64,000 nt of DNA from Chrysomallon squamiferum (GCA_012295275.1 CM022670.1:41501474-41565473), one strand, 5' to 3'. Shown: positions 36,118-49,388, counted from the first letter of the stretch. A program made the numbers and translations. Notes: a model not told the origin generated them from the letters alone.

Positions 36118-38055
36118 ATTTCGACTACATTACACGTAATTATAACAGTAAAATAAAATAAAAACGTAACGTACGTGAATTAAACACTTTTATTAACGTA
36201 CTTTTCGGTTAGGTTTCAAAACGTTTCTTCGTATTAAATATTTAACATTTAATTTCGCTATTTAATAAATCAATATCAACGTCTTTTCTACCCGCCATTT
36301 TTATTTTTTAATTTATTATTTTTACGACTGTTAGTGAAAATGACCACACAGAGATTTCCATACTAACGTTGCCAGCGATACATTGTGGCATTCTGCATTT
36401 AATAACAAGTCATAATAATTCTACTCATTAAGGGAACACATTTGCTATAGAAATAATGACTGATATTAAATTTTTTGATGGCAATAAACATAAAAGAGCT
36501 ATATAAATTGAACAACCAAGTGTGTAATGGCATTTTGTGTCTAACCTGATTGGAAAATCAATGCACGAAGGCTCGACACTTTACAAAACTGCAGTTTTTA
36601 AAATCTGCCTTCTGCCAATTTTCAACAGCGTTCTATTTAATTATGAGTGAGACTAATGCTCGTTATGAAATAAAAACCACTGTACAGGGCTTTATTGAAC
36701 GCTTCGTACTGGGTGGATCGGGTCGCGTATTCAGCGAAATCAATACAACTTTAAAATTAGACAAAAATGGTCAAATAAACACCATGGTGACGAGAAGTGT
36801 GGGTCCAGGCTTTGTTTTCTTTTCACAATCGATGAGAAAGCGATTTACGTCAATTTTATACATACACACTCTGAATTCAATTTAATTGATTTATTTTTAT
36901 TTTTTTTAAAACAAAACAAAAAAGAAAAAACACTGCCCAGAGCAAACTTCTGTTGTCCGGTTTTCAAGTGTGTGTGGGTTTTTTTTTTTATGGTGATCTA
37001 CATAAAGCTATTTTTAAAAAGTTCAATTTTTTTCCACGACTAATCAATTATTTTTTTATAAAAAAAAATCTTTTAATAAGCGCTCACTCGACTCACAAGA
37101 TGAGCGCGATGAAAACATTAAAGTTTAAATGAATCGTTTCAAGTATGAGTTTTCAACAACAATGGTCACACACTTTCTTTCTTTCTCTGTCGCTTATATC
37201 GGATCTATTATTTCAAAGATCGGCCAGTCTCAAAGCGGTGTTTCATCACATTGTCTGGCCGCGGTCCAGGCTTGGACTCCGCCGGCTGGACGGGTCACTA
37301 GGAATCGATATTTCGCTATTTTCACGGACCCGATTTGAACCTTTCAATTATCCTCCAAATTACATTTCTATTTTATTACACATAACACGCCACTATGTGT
37401 TGTCGTCATGGTTACCATGCTTATGAACTTTAATACACTGTGAGTCAGCGGTAGATGAGGTTTGGAAAATTTTGCAAACTGAATCGAAAATTTCAACACT
37501 GACTGGTTATTAAACTATAAAAGTGACGAGCAGTCGACAGAACAAACAGACCGGCTACTTGATACGTTTAGCGGCCATTTGGGTCCGGGCTGTCTTCGTT
37601 AATTTGACAGTTTTCGGTCAGTGCAAGTATTTAACATGACCCTCACTTGTCCGCCATGTTTTCTTCTAGTTTTTTTTGTTTTGTTTTAATAAATTAATTT
37701 GTTTTGTTTTTTTCCTCTGTCCTTCATTATTAATTAATTTATTAAAATATAAATACTGAAATGTTTTATAAATAAATATTATATAAGCAACAAATAAATA
37801 AAAATGTTTTTATTTTCATTATTTAATATATATACTGATATTAAAGAATAACTGCTGCGATCAAGAATATTTTATTTACAGGCCAAGAATAATAATCGCG
37901 ACCACCAGATGATAATCATTACAAAAGTAACAAGCGAAACTGGTACCCAGTTTTAGTCGCCATTCGATACACCCCTCCCTAGGGTCTGTTTCTCAGTAAG
38001 AATGTAAACTGATAACTCTATGAATTTGTAGAGTTTGCTAAACGTTAAAATCATT
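36118..38055. other. More complex intergenic stretch, no recognised gene
   Basis: The longest low-repeat part of the middle domain. An open frame from ATG 36643 to TAA 36885 (80 codons) is not low-complexity but I do not recognise it. 37,250-37,640 is GC- and CpG-richer, with GCGGTCCAGG and TTTGGGTCCGGG segments. No splice-supported coding segment found. Confidence 0.4.
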
Positions 38056-38059
38056 TTAA

Positions 38060-38076
38060 ATAATAATAATAATAAT

Positions 38077-38132
<56 letters not shown>

Positions 38133-38180
38133 ATGAATGAATGAATGAATGAAGGAAGGAAGGAATGAATAAATAAATAA
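38060..38180. repeat. (AAT)n then (GAAT)n microsatellite
   Basis: AAT units to about 38131, then GAAT tetramers with two GGAA variants. Confidence 0.92.
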
Positions 38181-38524
38181 AAATTTAGGAAGATCCAGAT
38201 TCCGTAACTCATGCAGGTTGATTCTTGAGCAGGTTTCCTCTCACATTATTTATGTAATATTTGTTGATGTAAAACTGAGTTAATGTCATATGAAGAGGTT
38301 TTGGTACACAAAACCAGTCAAACACACGGTTAATACAGTCATCAACTTTAGCAGAAATAAATGTAACTGAACGAAATTAATACTGTGTTCAATAACGATA
38401 AAATAATAATAATAATAATTTTGTTTTTGTTATTATTATTATTATATTTATTATTATTATAAAAAAAAATAGGCTACATGTAGACAGAAACGTGGTGTTA
38501 CTGGAAGAATGAGACTTAGTTCTG

Positions 38525-38608
38525 TTGTGTCGCAGCTGAGATTCGAACCTGCAAGCTATAACGCCTCAGATTCGCGTCTAACCACAAAACCATCGCCTCG
38601 TTTTCGAA
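38525..38608 (-). mobile_element. tRNA-derived SINE head / tRNA pseudogene
   Basis: Read on the minus strand it has tRNA order: GGCGATGGTTTTGTGGTTAG (A-box region), a middle part, then GCAGGTTCGAATCTC, a near-perfect B box. The T-stem and acceptor stem do not pair properly, so it is not a working tRNA. It is most likely a SINE promoter region or decayed tRNA copy. Confidence 0.5.
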
Positions 38609-38639
38609 ACAGACAGTAATGTAAAATAAAATGAAAATG

Positions 38640-39290
38640 TCTCTCATCACGATCAATATTGACCGCAACGACCCAATTTAAAACGGAGTTCATATTATTG
38701 ATAAATGAAAATGAAAATAAACGCTGCTGTAGATTGAATTTTAAATTTTAATTTCAGTTAAGCGCGTCTTGGTAATTAAGCAAGTGAAATTATTGAAGTT
38801 ATTAAATCAATATTCTTCTCTTGCTGAAAATATGTCGCAGAATCTTTTATACGTTAAAAATATTAAAATACGCCAACCTGAACTATCAATACTGTTAACA
38901 ATTAACATTTGAAATTTCATATACGACTGTAGAGTACATTGCCTTGAGTTTTAGATATATGTATATATACAGCATGAATCTGAAGGTGACATTTATTATT
39001 TTTATTTTTTATTTTTGTATTATTATTTTTTTTAAATACTTTCTGTGTAACAACTGGTAAAATATCTGTAGACAGCATTAGAGCGGAAATTTTAGAAATT
39101 AAATTTTCAAATCTGTTACCTCACAAACACTGCGTAACAGCTGCAGTAGATCGCGGTGATGATGTCACCGAAAATAAAACTAAAATTTAAAACTACGTTC
39201 ATATCATATTACTTGTTGTCACCAGCTTTAGAAAGGTTCTTATTCGAATTTGATTCACTTACTTTATTATTATTGTTATTGTTATTGTTT
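38640..39290. other. Intergenic DNA without a recognised gene
   Basis: AT-rich, with one CpG-containing segment near 39125-39175. Nothing coding recognised. Confidence 0.5.
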
Positions 39291-39292
39291 TG

Positions 39293-39293
39293 T

Positions 39294-39333
<40 letters not shown>

Positions 39334-39346
39334 TGTTGTTGTTGTT
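39293..39346. repeat. (AGT)n(TTG)n microsatellite
   Basis: About 13 AGT units followed by about five TTG units. Confidence 0.92.
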
Positions 39347-39589
39347 CTGAAATGATGAAAATAAATACCTATAAATATTTATTTATGGGTTACTGTGAAT
39401 GTCGAGATTTCTGTTAAAACCCAATTCTCTTAGTAAAAACATTCTCTCAAACAAAACGTTTTCGTGTTTTTACTTTTGTCTGAGAATGTCATTACACTGA
39501 CCGATGTTAACAACTGCGACATTTAAACCTGTTAACATTTTCCTGTAATTACTCGCTAATTAAATAACACTAGCGCGGCTCCAGCGAGT

Positions 39590-39660
39590 TTGTTGTTAAT
39601 TTCGTAGTTATTACGTCAGCCTGGAGAACGTGGGATCGATTCGTTGTACTGGAACTGTTC
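39590..39660 (+). mobile_element. Possible tRNA-derived SINE head
   Basis: TTTCGTAGTTATTACG resembles a diverged A box and GTGGGATCGATTCG a B box, spaced about 30 bases apart. Weak evidence; no body or terminal repeat identified. Confidence 0.28.
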
Positions 39661-39780
39661 AGTATGACAACCTGTGTATGTCATAATAAAATATACTGTG
39701 TACGTACTGTCATCTTTAGTGTCTCTTCGTTAATTTTTTTTTTTTTTTCAAATGAATATAACAATAAACAAAAACATATA

Positions 39781-39785
<5 letters not shown>

Positions 39786-39838
<53 letters not shown>
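39786..39838. repeat. (GT)n microsatellite
   Basis: About 26 GT units. Confidence 0.95.
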
Positions 39839-39839
<1 letters not shown>

Positions 39840-39899
39840 GCCGCTCTCTGGTAATCAGAATAAGTAAATTGGAAAATGTAACATCTCTGAAGACTATCA

Positions 39900-40010
39900 A
39901 AAAAAAAAAAAAAATCATTTAGAAAGACATATGCTGGATGGGAGGGTGTAAAATACGGATCTTCAAACAACGGGTTTTACAGTGCAAAAAAAAAAAAAAA
40001 AAAAAAAATT
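39900..40010. repeat. Two poly(A) tracts
   Basis: A-runs of about 15 bases (from 39900) and 23 bases (from about 39986), with short single-copy sequence between them. Confidence 0.8.
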
Positions 40011-40327
40011 ATTTCCGAGAGTAAAACATTTTACAAGATTGTTATCACTGTTTTACAATCTCAATAAAACATGTCTGACGACAACAACGTTGTTACTGAC
40101 ACGTGTAACAGCGATGTTGATGCTCGTCCCAGTGAAACTGTCGTATTACAATCAATAGACGTAGTAAACGTGGCCGTGCATGCAACATGACTAATAAAAA
40201 ATTTACATCATGAAGCTGTAATAATTTTATACACAGTAAAGAAAAATATTTATACAACACAAGAAATATTTGTAAAATATGTGTTTTAAATAAAAATATC
40301 AATTAGCACTCTGCTTTTGAACAGTGT

Positions 40328-41150
40328 AGAGTCTGTTTTAAATATTTAGAGTACAATTAGACCGTCTGTATATAATACAGTGCCGTATATAATCTAATAT
40401 GTCCGTATTTAAACTGTTGTATACAATCTAGTACGTCTGTATTTAAATATTTGTATATAATCTAGTACGTCTGCATTTAAATATTTGTATACAATCTAGT
40501 ACGTCTGTATTTAAATATTTGTATACAGTCTAGTACGTCTGTATTTAAATATTTGTATATAATCTAGCACGTCTGTATTTAAATATTTGTATACAATCTA
40601 GTACGTCTGTATTTAAATATTTGTATACAATCTAGTACGTCTGTATTTAAATAATTGTATACAATCTAGTACGTCTGTATTTAAATAGTTATATATAATC
40701 TAGTACATCTGTATTTAAACTGTTGAATACAATCTAGTACGTCTGTATTTAAATAGTTGTTTATAATCTAGTACATCTGTATTTAAATAATTGTATATAA
40801 TCTAGTACGTCTGTATTTAAATAATTGTATATAATCTAGTACGTCTGTATTTAAATAATTGTATATAATCTAGTACGTCTGTATTTAAATAATTGTATAT
40901 AATCTAGTACGTCTGTATTTAAATAGTTGTATATAATCTAGTACGTCTGTATTTAAATAATTGTATATAATCTAGTACGTCTGTATTTAAATAGTTATAT
41001 AACATCTAGTATGTCTGTATATAAACTGTTGTATACAATCTAATACGTCTATTTAAATAGTTATATATAATCTAGTATGTCTGTATTTAAACTGTTGAAT
41101 ACAATATAGTATGCCTGTATTTAAACTGTTGTATACAATCTAGTACCTCT
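40328..41150. repeat. 34-bp minisatellite, about 24 copies
   Basis: Tandem copies of a 34-base unit with core ATCTAGTACGTCTGTATTTA followed by AATATTTGTATACA. Sub-variants differ in the last third (AATAATTGTATATA, AATAGTTATATATA, AACTGTTGTATACA) and occur in blocks, indicating recent duplication of multi-unit blocks. Edge copies are the most diverged. Confidence 0.93.
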
Positions 41151-42085
41151 GCATTTTATCAGTGTCGCATACAGTTTACTACGACTACATGCGCACACAC
41201 ACGCACACAGACAGATACACACACGTACGCATACACAGGTACAGTAGTACGTATAACTTGGGTAAAAGAGGACTGGATGGTTTCAGCTGATCCTGCTCTG
41301 TCAAGTATCGTGCACGGACCTGTGCACGTCCATTCATAACGTCTGCGCTGAATTCCTTTCTCGCCAGTCTTTCTTGTGATCTCTGACCTGAAAGAGGTCA
41401 CGTTTCGAGGTCAGGAGGTCACCACAATCTCTGTTTGCACTGTTTCATGTTTCAAAATTCTTTCTTTTTTCTTTTCATTCAATTTCTTTTTCTTTTAACT
41501 ATATCATGATAGGCATTAAAATACTGTTTTACAGATTATTTTAATTTTTGAGTATGGTATTTCAATATTTCGGAAGACAATACTCATTTTCTTTTTATCT
41601 AGCTTACCTATTTTTAAGGTGACGGGGTGAGACAGGGCGTGGTTCACCTCTAAGGGCGTGGGACAGGTATCATTTATACACAGCGATTTGTGGGGTTTTT
41701 TTTTTAAAGAAGAATAAGAAGAAAGAAAAAGAAAAGCTGGAAAGTTTCCCTAGAAGGAAAAAAAAAAATTTAAAAAAAGAAATAAAGTTCATTTAATTTA
41801 ATATGTCAAATGGTACTAGAGTAGATGATGGAACGAATTTTTGGTGGATTAAAAAAAAGATTTGGTTACAGACATATTTAAACATGGACTGGTTCTTTTG
41901 TAAGTGAAACGTGTGAACTTACAGAACTGAACTTACAACTAGATGTGTCATGTGACAAGTAAAATACACGTCGGTTCGAGGTTCTGGTTGTAGAAAATGT
42001 AGAAAGAGGAACATTTAATACCTACAATAATGAATGAATGAATTAATTAATAAATGAATAAATAAATGAATAAATAAATAAACAT
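41151..42085. other. Intergenic DNA without a recognised gene
   Basis: A short CA-rich part near 41190-41235, a GC-richer piece near 41280-41410 and A/T runs. No gene recognised. Confidence 0.5.
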
Positions 42086-42146
42086 TAATAATACTACTAC
42101 TACTACTACTAATAATAAAATAATAATATTAGTATTGTTGTTGTTG

Positions 42147-42221
<75 letters not shown>

Positions 42222-42223
42222 AA
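42086..42223. repeat. Compound (TAC)n(TAA)n(TTG)n(TTA)n microsatellite
   Basis: Four triplet repeat types in succession; the TTA block is about 73 bases. Confidence 0.92.
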
Positions 42224-43560
42224 AAGTAAAAAGACAAAGTTGGGGTTAAATGTAATCTTACTTGAATATCATTTAAAACATTTTCTATTTTCGCCGATAC
42301 TAAAGTGCGAAAAAGTACTTCCATGTTTCCTCTTTTTCAAACTATTTCTAACGTACGTGGCTTCCATTTCAACACGTGCATCACACGTTCCCTGCACGTT
42401 CTTCATTATGCGTGCTGATTTAGTTGTCAAGGAAGGTTTTAAAATACCGCGTTTTAGACACGAGAATGTTAGAAACTGAAAAACGTCAATTCTTGTTAGA
42501 AATGTACTCCGTTATTCATATTACCACAACAGCAAACATTCCTTAATAAATTCCAAATTTACATTCTTCAAATCACATTACCACATTCAGTACAATGAAG
42601 TATTTCCTTTCTAACCAAATCTATAGCTGTTTTTTTTTTTTTTTTTTTTTGTATGGATATGTGTCTGTGTATGTGTGTGTATGTATACGTACATATGTAC
42701 CTATATACGTATGTATGTATGTATGTGCACGCACGCACGCTTGCATGAGAGTTAATGCGTCAGTACTTATGTTAGTACAGATGTATGTGTAATCAAGTGC
42801 ATGCACACAGAAACATCTGCAAGTTTAATTAAGATAAAGAAAAAAAAAATCACAGTGTCATCTTGAAAAGAAGTAACATATTTCATATTTGATAACAAAA
42901 CGGCTTTTATAATTATTTGTGTTACATGCTGTGTTAAACACAAACTGTCCGCTATACACAGGTTCACGTTATAAGCAGAACATGACAATATTATTTTACT
43001 AATACATTTATATAACATAATGTCCGCTTTAGATGGAGCATTTATGACGTCATATAGTCCGCATTAATCTCGGTCGTATTATAGAAAGTGTATGTTTGAA
43101 CATCTTACTAATCGCACTCATGTCCACACTAAACAGGTTCGCGTTACAGACGAAAGTTTGTTACCACACTGTCCGCTGTATGCAGGTTGACGTTGGAGAC
43201 AGGTGCTGACTGGTGTGTTTCATTCTGTGCAGACGTCACAGATGACGTTTCACTGATAACAGAGATATGTATTAATACGAGATTTTTTATTTTTTTATTT
43301 TTTTATCTCATATTTCTTTCTTATCAGTTTATTAATTAAAGCGCAGAAACCCGACACGATTTGTTCAGTGTAAACAAGATGATTAATGTCAGTTCGAATT
43401 TCTCCCAGCATTCATTGCGCGGACGTAACGCGTCTGTACAAACCAATCTAGAAGTGACTGACATGTCGCAGAGGTGCTGGGTTCGCTTCTTTGCAGTGGC
43501 TTCTGTCCAAATATTGTTAACAAGTTTTAAAACTCTACACTATGCCTTTTGAACTAACTT
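42224..43560. other. CpG-normal intergenic stretch without a recognised gene
   Basis: By eye I count 25 CpG in 43,021-43,500, a clear contrast with the gene flanks. It contains a perfect CRE (43045-43052), GACGTCA/GACGTTT near 43230 and a degenerate GT/GTAT tract near 42660-42730. No coding exon recognised. Confidence 0.5.
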
Positions 43561-43745
43561 TAAAATAAATAAATAAATATATAAATAAATAAATAAATAA
43601 ATAATAAAACAAATGAATGAATGAATAAATAAATAATTAAATAAATGAATGAATGAATAAATAAATAATTGAATGAATGAATAAATAATTAAATGAATGA
43701 ATGAATGAATAAATAAATAATTAAATGAATGAATGAATGAATACA
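43561..43745. repeat. (AAAT)n/(GAAT)n compound tetranucleotide array
   Basis: Alternating blocks of AAAT and GAAT units with ATTAAAT joints; the block pattern itself repeats with a longer period of roughly 50-60 bases. Confidence 0.9.
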
Positions 43746-44254
43746 TTAAAATAGAAAAAAGTAAAGAAATAAAATAGAAAAGTCTGTACAGCTGTTAGGT
43801 TGTTGACGGAATACTAAGAGAATGTAGCCATTTTTTTATAAATCACGATAGTTCATAATACAACATAAACTTAAAATTAAAAACCAAAGTCTTAGAGTGT
43901 GTGAAAACTTTAACAAAATGAAGTCGGTGGTTTTTTTTTTTAAACAATGAGTAGAATACGTTATTTATTTACTAATTATTATTTATTATTATTGTTGTTG
44001 TTGTCGATGTTGTTGTTATTTTATAAAACAAACTAAATATTATTTAATATAATATAATATAATATATTTACTGAAATCATTAATTATTTTACATGCATTT
44101 ATTTATTTATTTACGTACTAAATTAATAATTTGCCAGTGTATTTAAAAAGAACAAACAAAAAGAAAAAAAAAAATTTTTTAAATTTTTTGCTTTTAACAT
44201 TTTAAATACGAGTGACTACAGGAATTTAATTTAACATAACAATGGAAAATTTAA

Positions 44255-44286
<32 letters not shown>

Positions 44287-45640
44287 ATTATTATTAAAAA
44301 AAAAAAAAAACGACCTTCTGTTTCTCTCTCTCTCGAACGATAATTTTGTTTCTAACAACGCCAATAAAACACTTGATATTTAATTAGAAATACGCTGAAA
44401 TGGGCGCCACGGTATCCATTATTTACTAGCCATATGGCTTGATTCTTACGCCTAGACTTTACAAATGTTAAAAAAAAATAATAATAAAATAAAAAAATAA
44501 AATAAAATAATAAATCCAGAACTTTATCATGAAACAAAATTCTATACTCGGTTTAAGTTTCATAAATCGTGTGTAAACCCGGTTCTAGTCGTCATGGAAA
44601 CGGAGAAATAATAACACGGGTTTATTTGTTTTTGGTGGGAAGAGAGAAAAGTGGAAATACGAATATTTATTGAGAAATGATCTTCCTACGAAAACACGAG
44701 AGGAAGATAATTTTATTTGAGTAAAATTTTACTTGTAACTGGCGTCTCTCCGACTCGTGTTTATGAAGTTTATCTGCGAGCGTGTAAAATTACAATGTAC
44801 ATCTGGAGAATGGTTCGTTAGGCACACGAAATGTGTTCCAATATAAATGTTATATCTTATGCATATGCAATCGGCCTCATGTTTCAATCGCCAAATAAGG
44901 GCAAGAAATTCATCAGCGGAAACAAATGAAAAGCACAAGGGGCACTCAAATGGCGTTACGGATCAATAAGGTTGTAAGAGTTGTTTCCCTTGCAACTTTT
45001 TTTATATATTTTTTTATTTCCACGGTGTTTTTCTGTGAGAATGTTACCCGCTGTTGTTAAATTGCTTCCATCTGTCTTGAAAAGAGAAAGTAAAAAGTGA
45101 ATTCACTTTGATCTCTCGGTTTTTAAACACATCACGGTTCTGTACTAGTTACAGATGTCTAGAAAGAGAAATCTCTTATCAGTATCAACGTGACTTTATC
45201 AACTTATTTTCAGTAATTTCTGTATCAATAATTTCTGTATAAATCTCTTTTTCTTTTTTTTTTTTTTTTCTTTTTTTTTTTTTTTTATTCATAGTTATTA
45301 TTATAGAACATTATTTGAAATATGATTCATTTCCACTGTTATTAATTAATTTTGTTTTTGTTTTTGCTGTTATATATCTATATCTGTCTATAATCTGGGT
45401 ATCTATCTCTCTGTAGTTAAAATTTAATTAGGATACGTGACATAACTGAATTATGTTTATCTTGTACATCTGTTGGCTGGCTACAAAGCAGAATCTGACA
45501 CAGCGGCAAAGTTATAATAAAAATGAACATTTTTTTTTTTTTGATAGGAGAAACAGTCTAAATATATTCTTTATACTTTCCAAAGTATATTATTATTATT
45601 ATTATTATATTATTATTCGTTTTTAATAAAGAATGGACGA
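43746..45640. other. AT-rich intergenic DNA
   Basis: Poly-T near 44258-44279 and poly-A near 44296-44310 face each other. T-rich at 45250-45285. No gene recognised. Confidence 0.5.
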
Positions 45641-45697
<57 letters not shown>

Positions 45698-45712
45698 AAT
45701 AAATAAATAACA
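45640..45712. repeat. (AAT)n(AAAT)n microsatellite
   Basis: AAT units followed by AAAT units. Confidence 0.92.
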
Positions 45713-45771
45713 TCAGAAATGATAAAAGAAAAAACAGACAACAACCAGCTATCTCTCCGCCATGTTTAGAG

Positions 45772-45786
45772 TGACGTCATGACTCA
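45772..45786 (+). promoter_or_regulatory. Composite CRE/AP-1 site
   Basis: TGACGTCA followed directly by TGACTCA, sharing no more than one joint base. It is a perfect CRE plus a perfect TRE, both classic bZIP dimer sites. No adjacent gene start is known. Confidence 0.4.
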
Positions 45787-46050
45787 GTCTGCAATAGGGC
45801 AAACTTTCACCGATCAGGTGTTTTGTAACAGTATTATTTTATTTTCATATCTAGCTGATAAAATCCTTCTAAACAATAAAATAATGACTTGGAAATGTAA
45901 ATAATAAATTCATTCGTACCGCTGAAGATACTAAGTTTTAAACTCGTCACGTGACCAGATTACATAGTACGCAGGAATTCGTTATTACAATTCTTTCAAA
46001 AAATTATAGACTTTAATCTCAGAATATTGTTTTATTTCTCTTCTTCCATC

Positions 46051-46078
46051 TACTACTACTAATACAACAACAACAACA

Positions 46079-46109
<31 letters not shown>

Positions 46110-46201
46110 TTACTACTTCTACTACTACACCAGCTAAAAACCTGGAAAGTAATAATAATAATAATCAATAATAATAATAATAATAATAAAATAAATAATA
46201 A

Positions 46202-46236
<35 letters not shown>

Positions 46237-46240
46237 ATTT
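46051..46240. repeat. (CAA)n(TAC)n, (TAA)n and (AAAT)n arrays
   Basis: CAA then TAC triplets (46061-46128), then TAA units (46150-46203) and AAAT units to about 46239. Confidence 0.9.
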
Positions 46241-46559
46241 AAAATGAAAAAAAAAAAATATAAAAAGAAAAAGAATGTTTAGCTAATGAAAGTTTATTTT
46301 TAGTTTTTCACTTGAGCAATGTCTCACTCCACGCAATAATAAAAATATAACTGAAACAAATAAAATCTTCACGTAAAAACAGTGTATACTGTTGTGTGGG
46401 TTTCAGAAGAGTGACCACACTTATTTAATATCAGCTGTAGTAGCTGTTACCACGATGCAGTGCGACATCCGCTCAGTCGTAGATACAATGTCTTAAGAAA
46501 AGAATACCTGCCATAATGTTAGGATGGTTTCCAAACGTTTTCTTTTTATCACGTATTTT

Positions 46560-46565
46560 CTTTTT

Positions 46566-46603
<38 letters not shown>

Positions 46604-46605
46604 CT

Positions 46606-46640
<35 letters not shown>

Positions 46641-46764
46641 GGGAGACAAATCATAAATACATATCATGAAAAAATATTTTATAGTAATTTCCCTTCTCAC
46701 ATTTATTTGAATTTTTGAATCTCAAGTGCAGATAAATGATAAATGATATAAACAACAGAAGAAG

Positions 46765-46796
<32 letters not shown>
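46560..46796. repeat. Facing poly(T) and poly(A) tracts
   Basis: A T-rich run of about 75 bases (46560-46636, a few C and A interruptions) and an A run of about 40 bases (46757-46796), separated by about 120 bases of single-copy-looking sequence, so they can fold back on each other. Confidence 0.85.
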
Positions 46797-46799
<3 letters not shown>

Positions 46800-47895
46800 A
46801 CAATAACAAATAAACAATAAATAAACCTCCCCCAAAACCCCAACAAAAACATCAACAACGAAAATACAAAACAAAACAGACGACAAATAAATAAATCAGT
46901 CGGTTATTAAATTAAACAACAAAACAAAACAAACAGACAACAACAAACAAACAAGTAAATCAGTCGGTCATTAAATTAAAAAGAAGAAGAAAAAGCAAAC
47001 AATATGTCGCTGGTAACACAGAAGAAAACGAGTGACAAACAACACAAATATGATTTATTACGACACAAACCTGAGTTCACTACTGAGAAGAGATCACGTG
47101 TTTATCATAGCTGAAAGCTTCACTTAACGTCATTGCTTGTTTTGCAGTGTATTTTTTTAATCATGGTATTTTTTATCTATTTTAAAAAAAAAATTATTTT
47201 GTTTGTAAATATGATAAAGCAAGACAGATTTTCGTTTATTTTTAATTTCCGTTGTCCTTGAATATTATTGAATATATCTTATCAGGGGATATTTTTCTTC
47301 AAAGAAAAACAAATGAAAATCATAATTCACCAAAAAAATAAAATAAATAAAAAAAAAAAAAAAAAAAAAAAAAAATAAATAAATATGGTAATGACAAAAA
47401 TGTGAAGATTTTAAAATGACAAAATTACGTCAGATCTTTACTGTAACTGTTTTAGGTGAAAAGGGTTTAATGAATTAAAGAAAAGTCATTTAATTGTTAT
47501 TTTATACATATATACACACATATATATATATTATATATTATGTTTTAAACGTTAAAACAATATTTGTATTAAATTTAATTTGGTATTAATGAAATTGGAG
47601 AAACAGAAGTTTTGGTTTGAGTTTTCCTTAAAACGAGATTGTAAATATTTTCTCTTCTGTTGTAAATGCTATTTAACGGTATTAAATTGACGATGATATA
47701 CTGCAAAATTAAACCAGAATAGATTTCTCACCTAAATGTATCGTTTTCTTTTTTGTTTTTGTTTTTTCAGTGTTTTGATTTACGCCAGATCTCGTCAGCC
47801 ATTTAAATTCATAATTAAATTGTATGTTGTTTTGATGTTGTAAAAGTTTAAATTTACAGTAACACTTTTTGCCGTTTTACATTGTTAATTTGATA

Positions 47896-47950
<55 letters not shown>

Positions 47951-48600
47951 GTCGTCGTTAATAATAATAATGATACAAAAAATACGATCAATCTGGACAC
48001 AAACACACGTTATATATGTATATATTATATATGTTTTAAAAACGGTTTACTGGGACAAAATTCTGTCTAAACTAACTTTTCTGATTCATCCTTCAACACA
48101 AAAACTCACTGGTTATTACGTGCAAGTCAGATGTAAACTTTTTAAATTTTAACAAATCTATCAACAGTTAAATTACAAACACAGTTTACTGTGCTGTATA
48201 TTTGTGCTATTTTAGACATGAAAAAAAAAAAAGCAAATAGAGTATAAACAGCAACATGAACAAATATACACAAGAGTAAATATCAACACCACAAAATAAA
48301 TAAAAATAAACAAAACAAAAAATAGATAGATAGATAGATAGATAGTTAGAATAAAATAAAATAAAATTAAAATAATATTAAGATTTATAATTTTAGTTTT
48401 GGGATGAAATAATCAATTGACGTTCAGCTAGAAATTCGTGGGACTGTGTATGAAGAAATATGTTGTCAGGCTGTAATCTGTGTATGTGTTATGTTTTTTA
48501 TTTACACAATCAATCAAACAAATCCATATTCCTTGTAATTTCACACAATTTTATTTTCATCTCAACTCTGAATTTCTTTATTTTATTAACATGATCTAAT
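46797..48600. other. Intergenic DNA, right edge of the CpG-normal domain
   Basis: Two copies of an AAATCAGTCGGT-containing segment about 72 bases apart (46894, 46966), poly(A) at about 47349-47375, an ATT run at about 47900-47950 and a GATA run at about 48324-48343. No gene recognised. Confidence 0.5.
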
Positions 48601-48606
48601 CATTAA

Positions 48607-48785
48607 ATCTTTATTATTATTTATTTATTATTAATTTATTAATTTATTATTAATTTATTTATTTATTATTAATTTATTTATTTATTCATTTATTTTTTAT
48701 TTATTATTTATTTATTTATTCATTTAATTCATTTAATTTATTTATTTATTTTTTTATTTATTTATTTATTTATTTATTTTTATTT
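48607..48785. repeat. TTTA/TTAATTTA low-complexity array
   Basis: Degenerate ATTTATT and TTAATTTATT units over about 180 bases. Confidence 0.88.
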
Positions 48786-49284
48786 TACAATCAATACAGA
48801 GGTTTTCAAGTATAAAAGAAATTTCAGCTTACTGATATGAAAAAAGAGTCACTATTAAAGTTTAGTTTATTGTTTGTGCGTGTGTGTGTTACTAGGATAC
48901 TGTTGTTAGAGGATACAGGTTAATATAAACAGAGTACAAATCAGACATATTCCTCTCAGCAGCGAAAATATTCAATATAAATATCATTTTAAAATTCTGT
49001 GATTATCTGTGAGTTGAAAAGTCTAAGAATTAATTAATTTCGTTTATTTGAATTTGGTCATTATTATTGAAAATTAGAGTAAATATATATAATATTATAT
49101 ATATATATATATTTGTCTCTTTGAAAGTAAACATGATGAAAGAGGAAATATGTCAGTAAGAGATAAAATCTGATCTGTTTCAGTGAGGAAAAATTCCTTT
49201 CTTCTTCATCACTCAAAAAACAAAAAACAAAACAAAAAAAATAAAATAAACAAATTATAATAAAAAGTAAAAAAATAACACAAA

Positions 49285-49327
<43 letters not shown>

Positions 49328-49343
49328 CTGAAAAACAACATCA

Positions 49344-49388
<45 letters not shown>

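Noticed and set aside
38525-38608. Functional tRNA gene
   Set aside because: A good B box is present, but acceptor and T stems do not pair, so it was called a SINE head or pseudogene.
40328-41150. CRISPR array
   Set aside because: The repeats are directly tandem with no unique spacers, in a eukaryotic genome.
43361-43552. SINE-like B box (GGGTTCGCTTC) and 63-codon frame
   Set aside because: The B box lacks the conserved A and no A box is evident; the frame is not recognisable.
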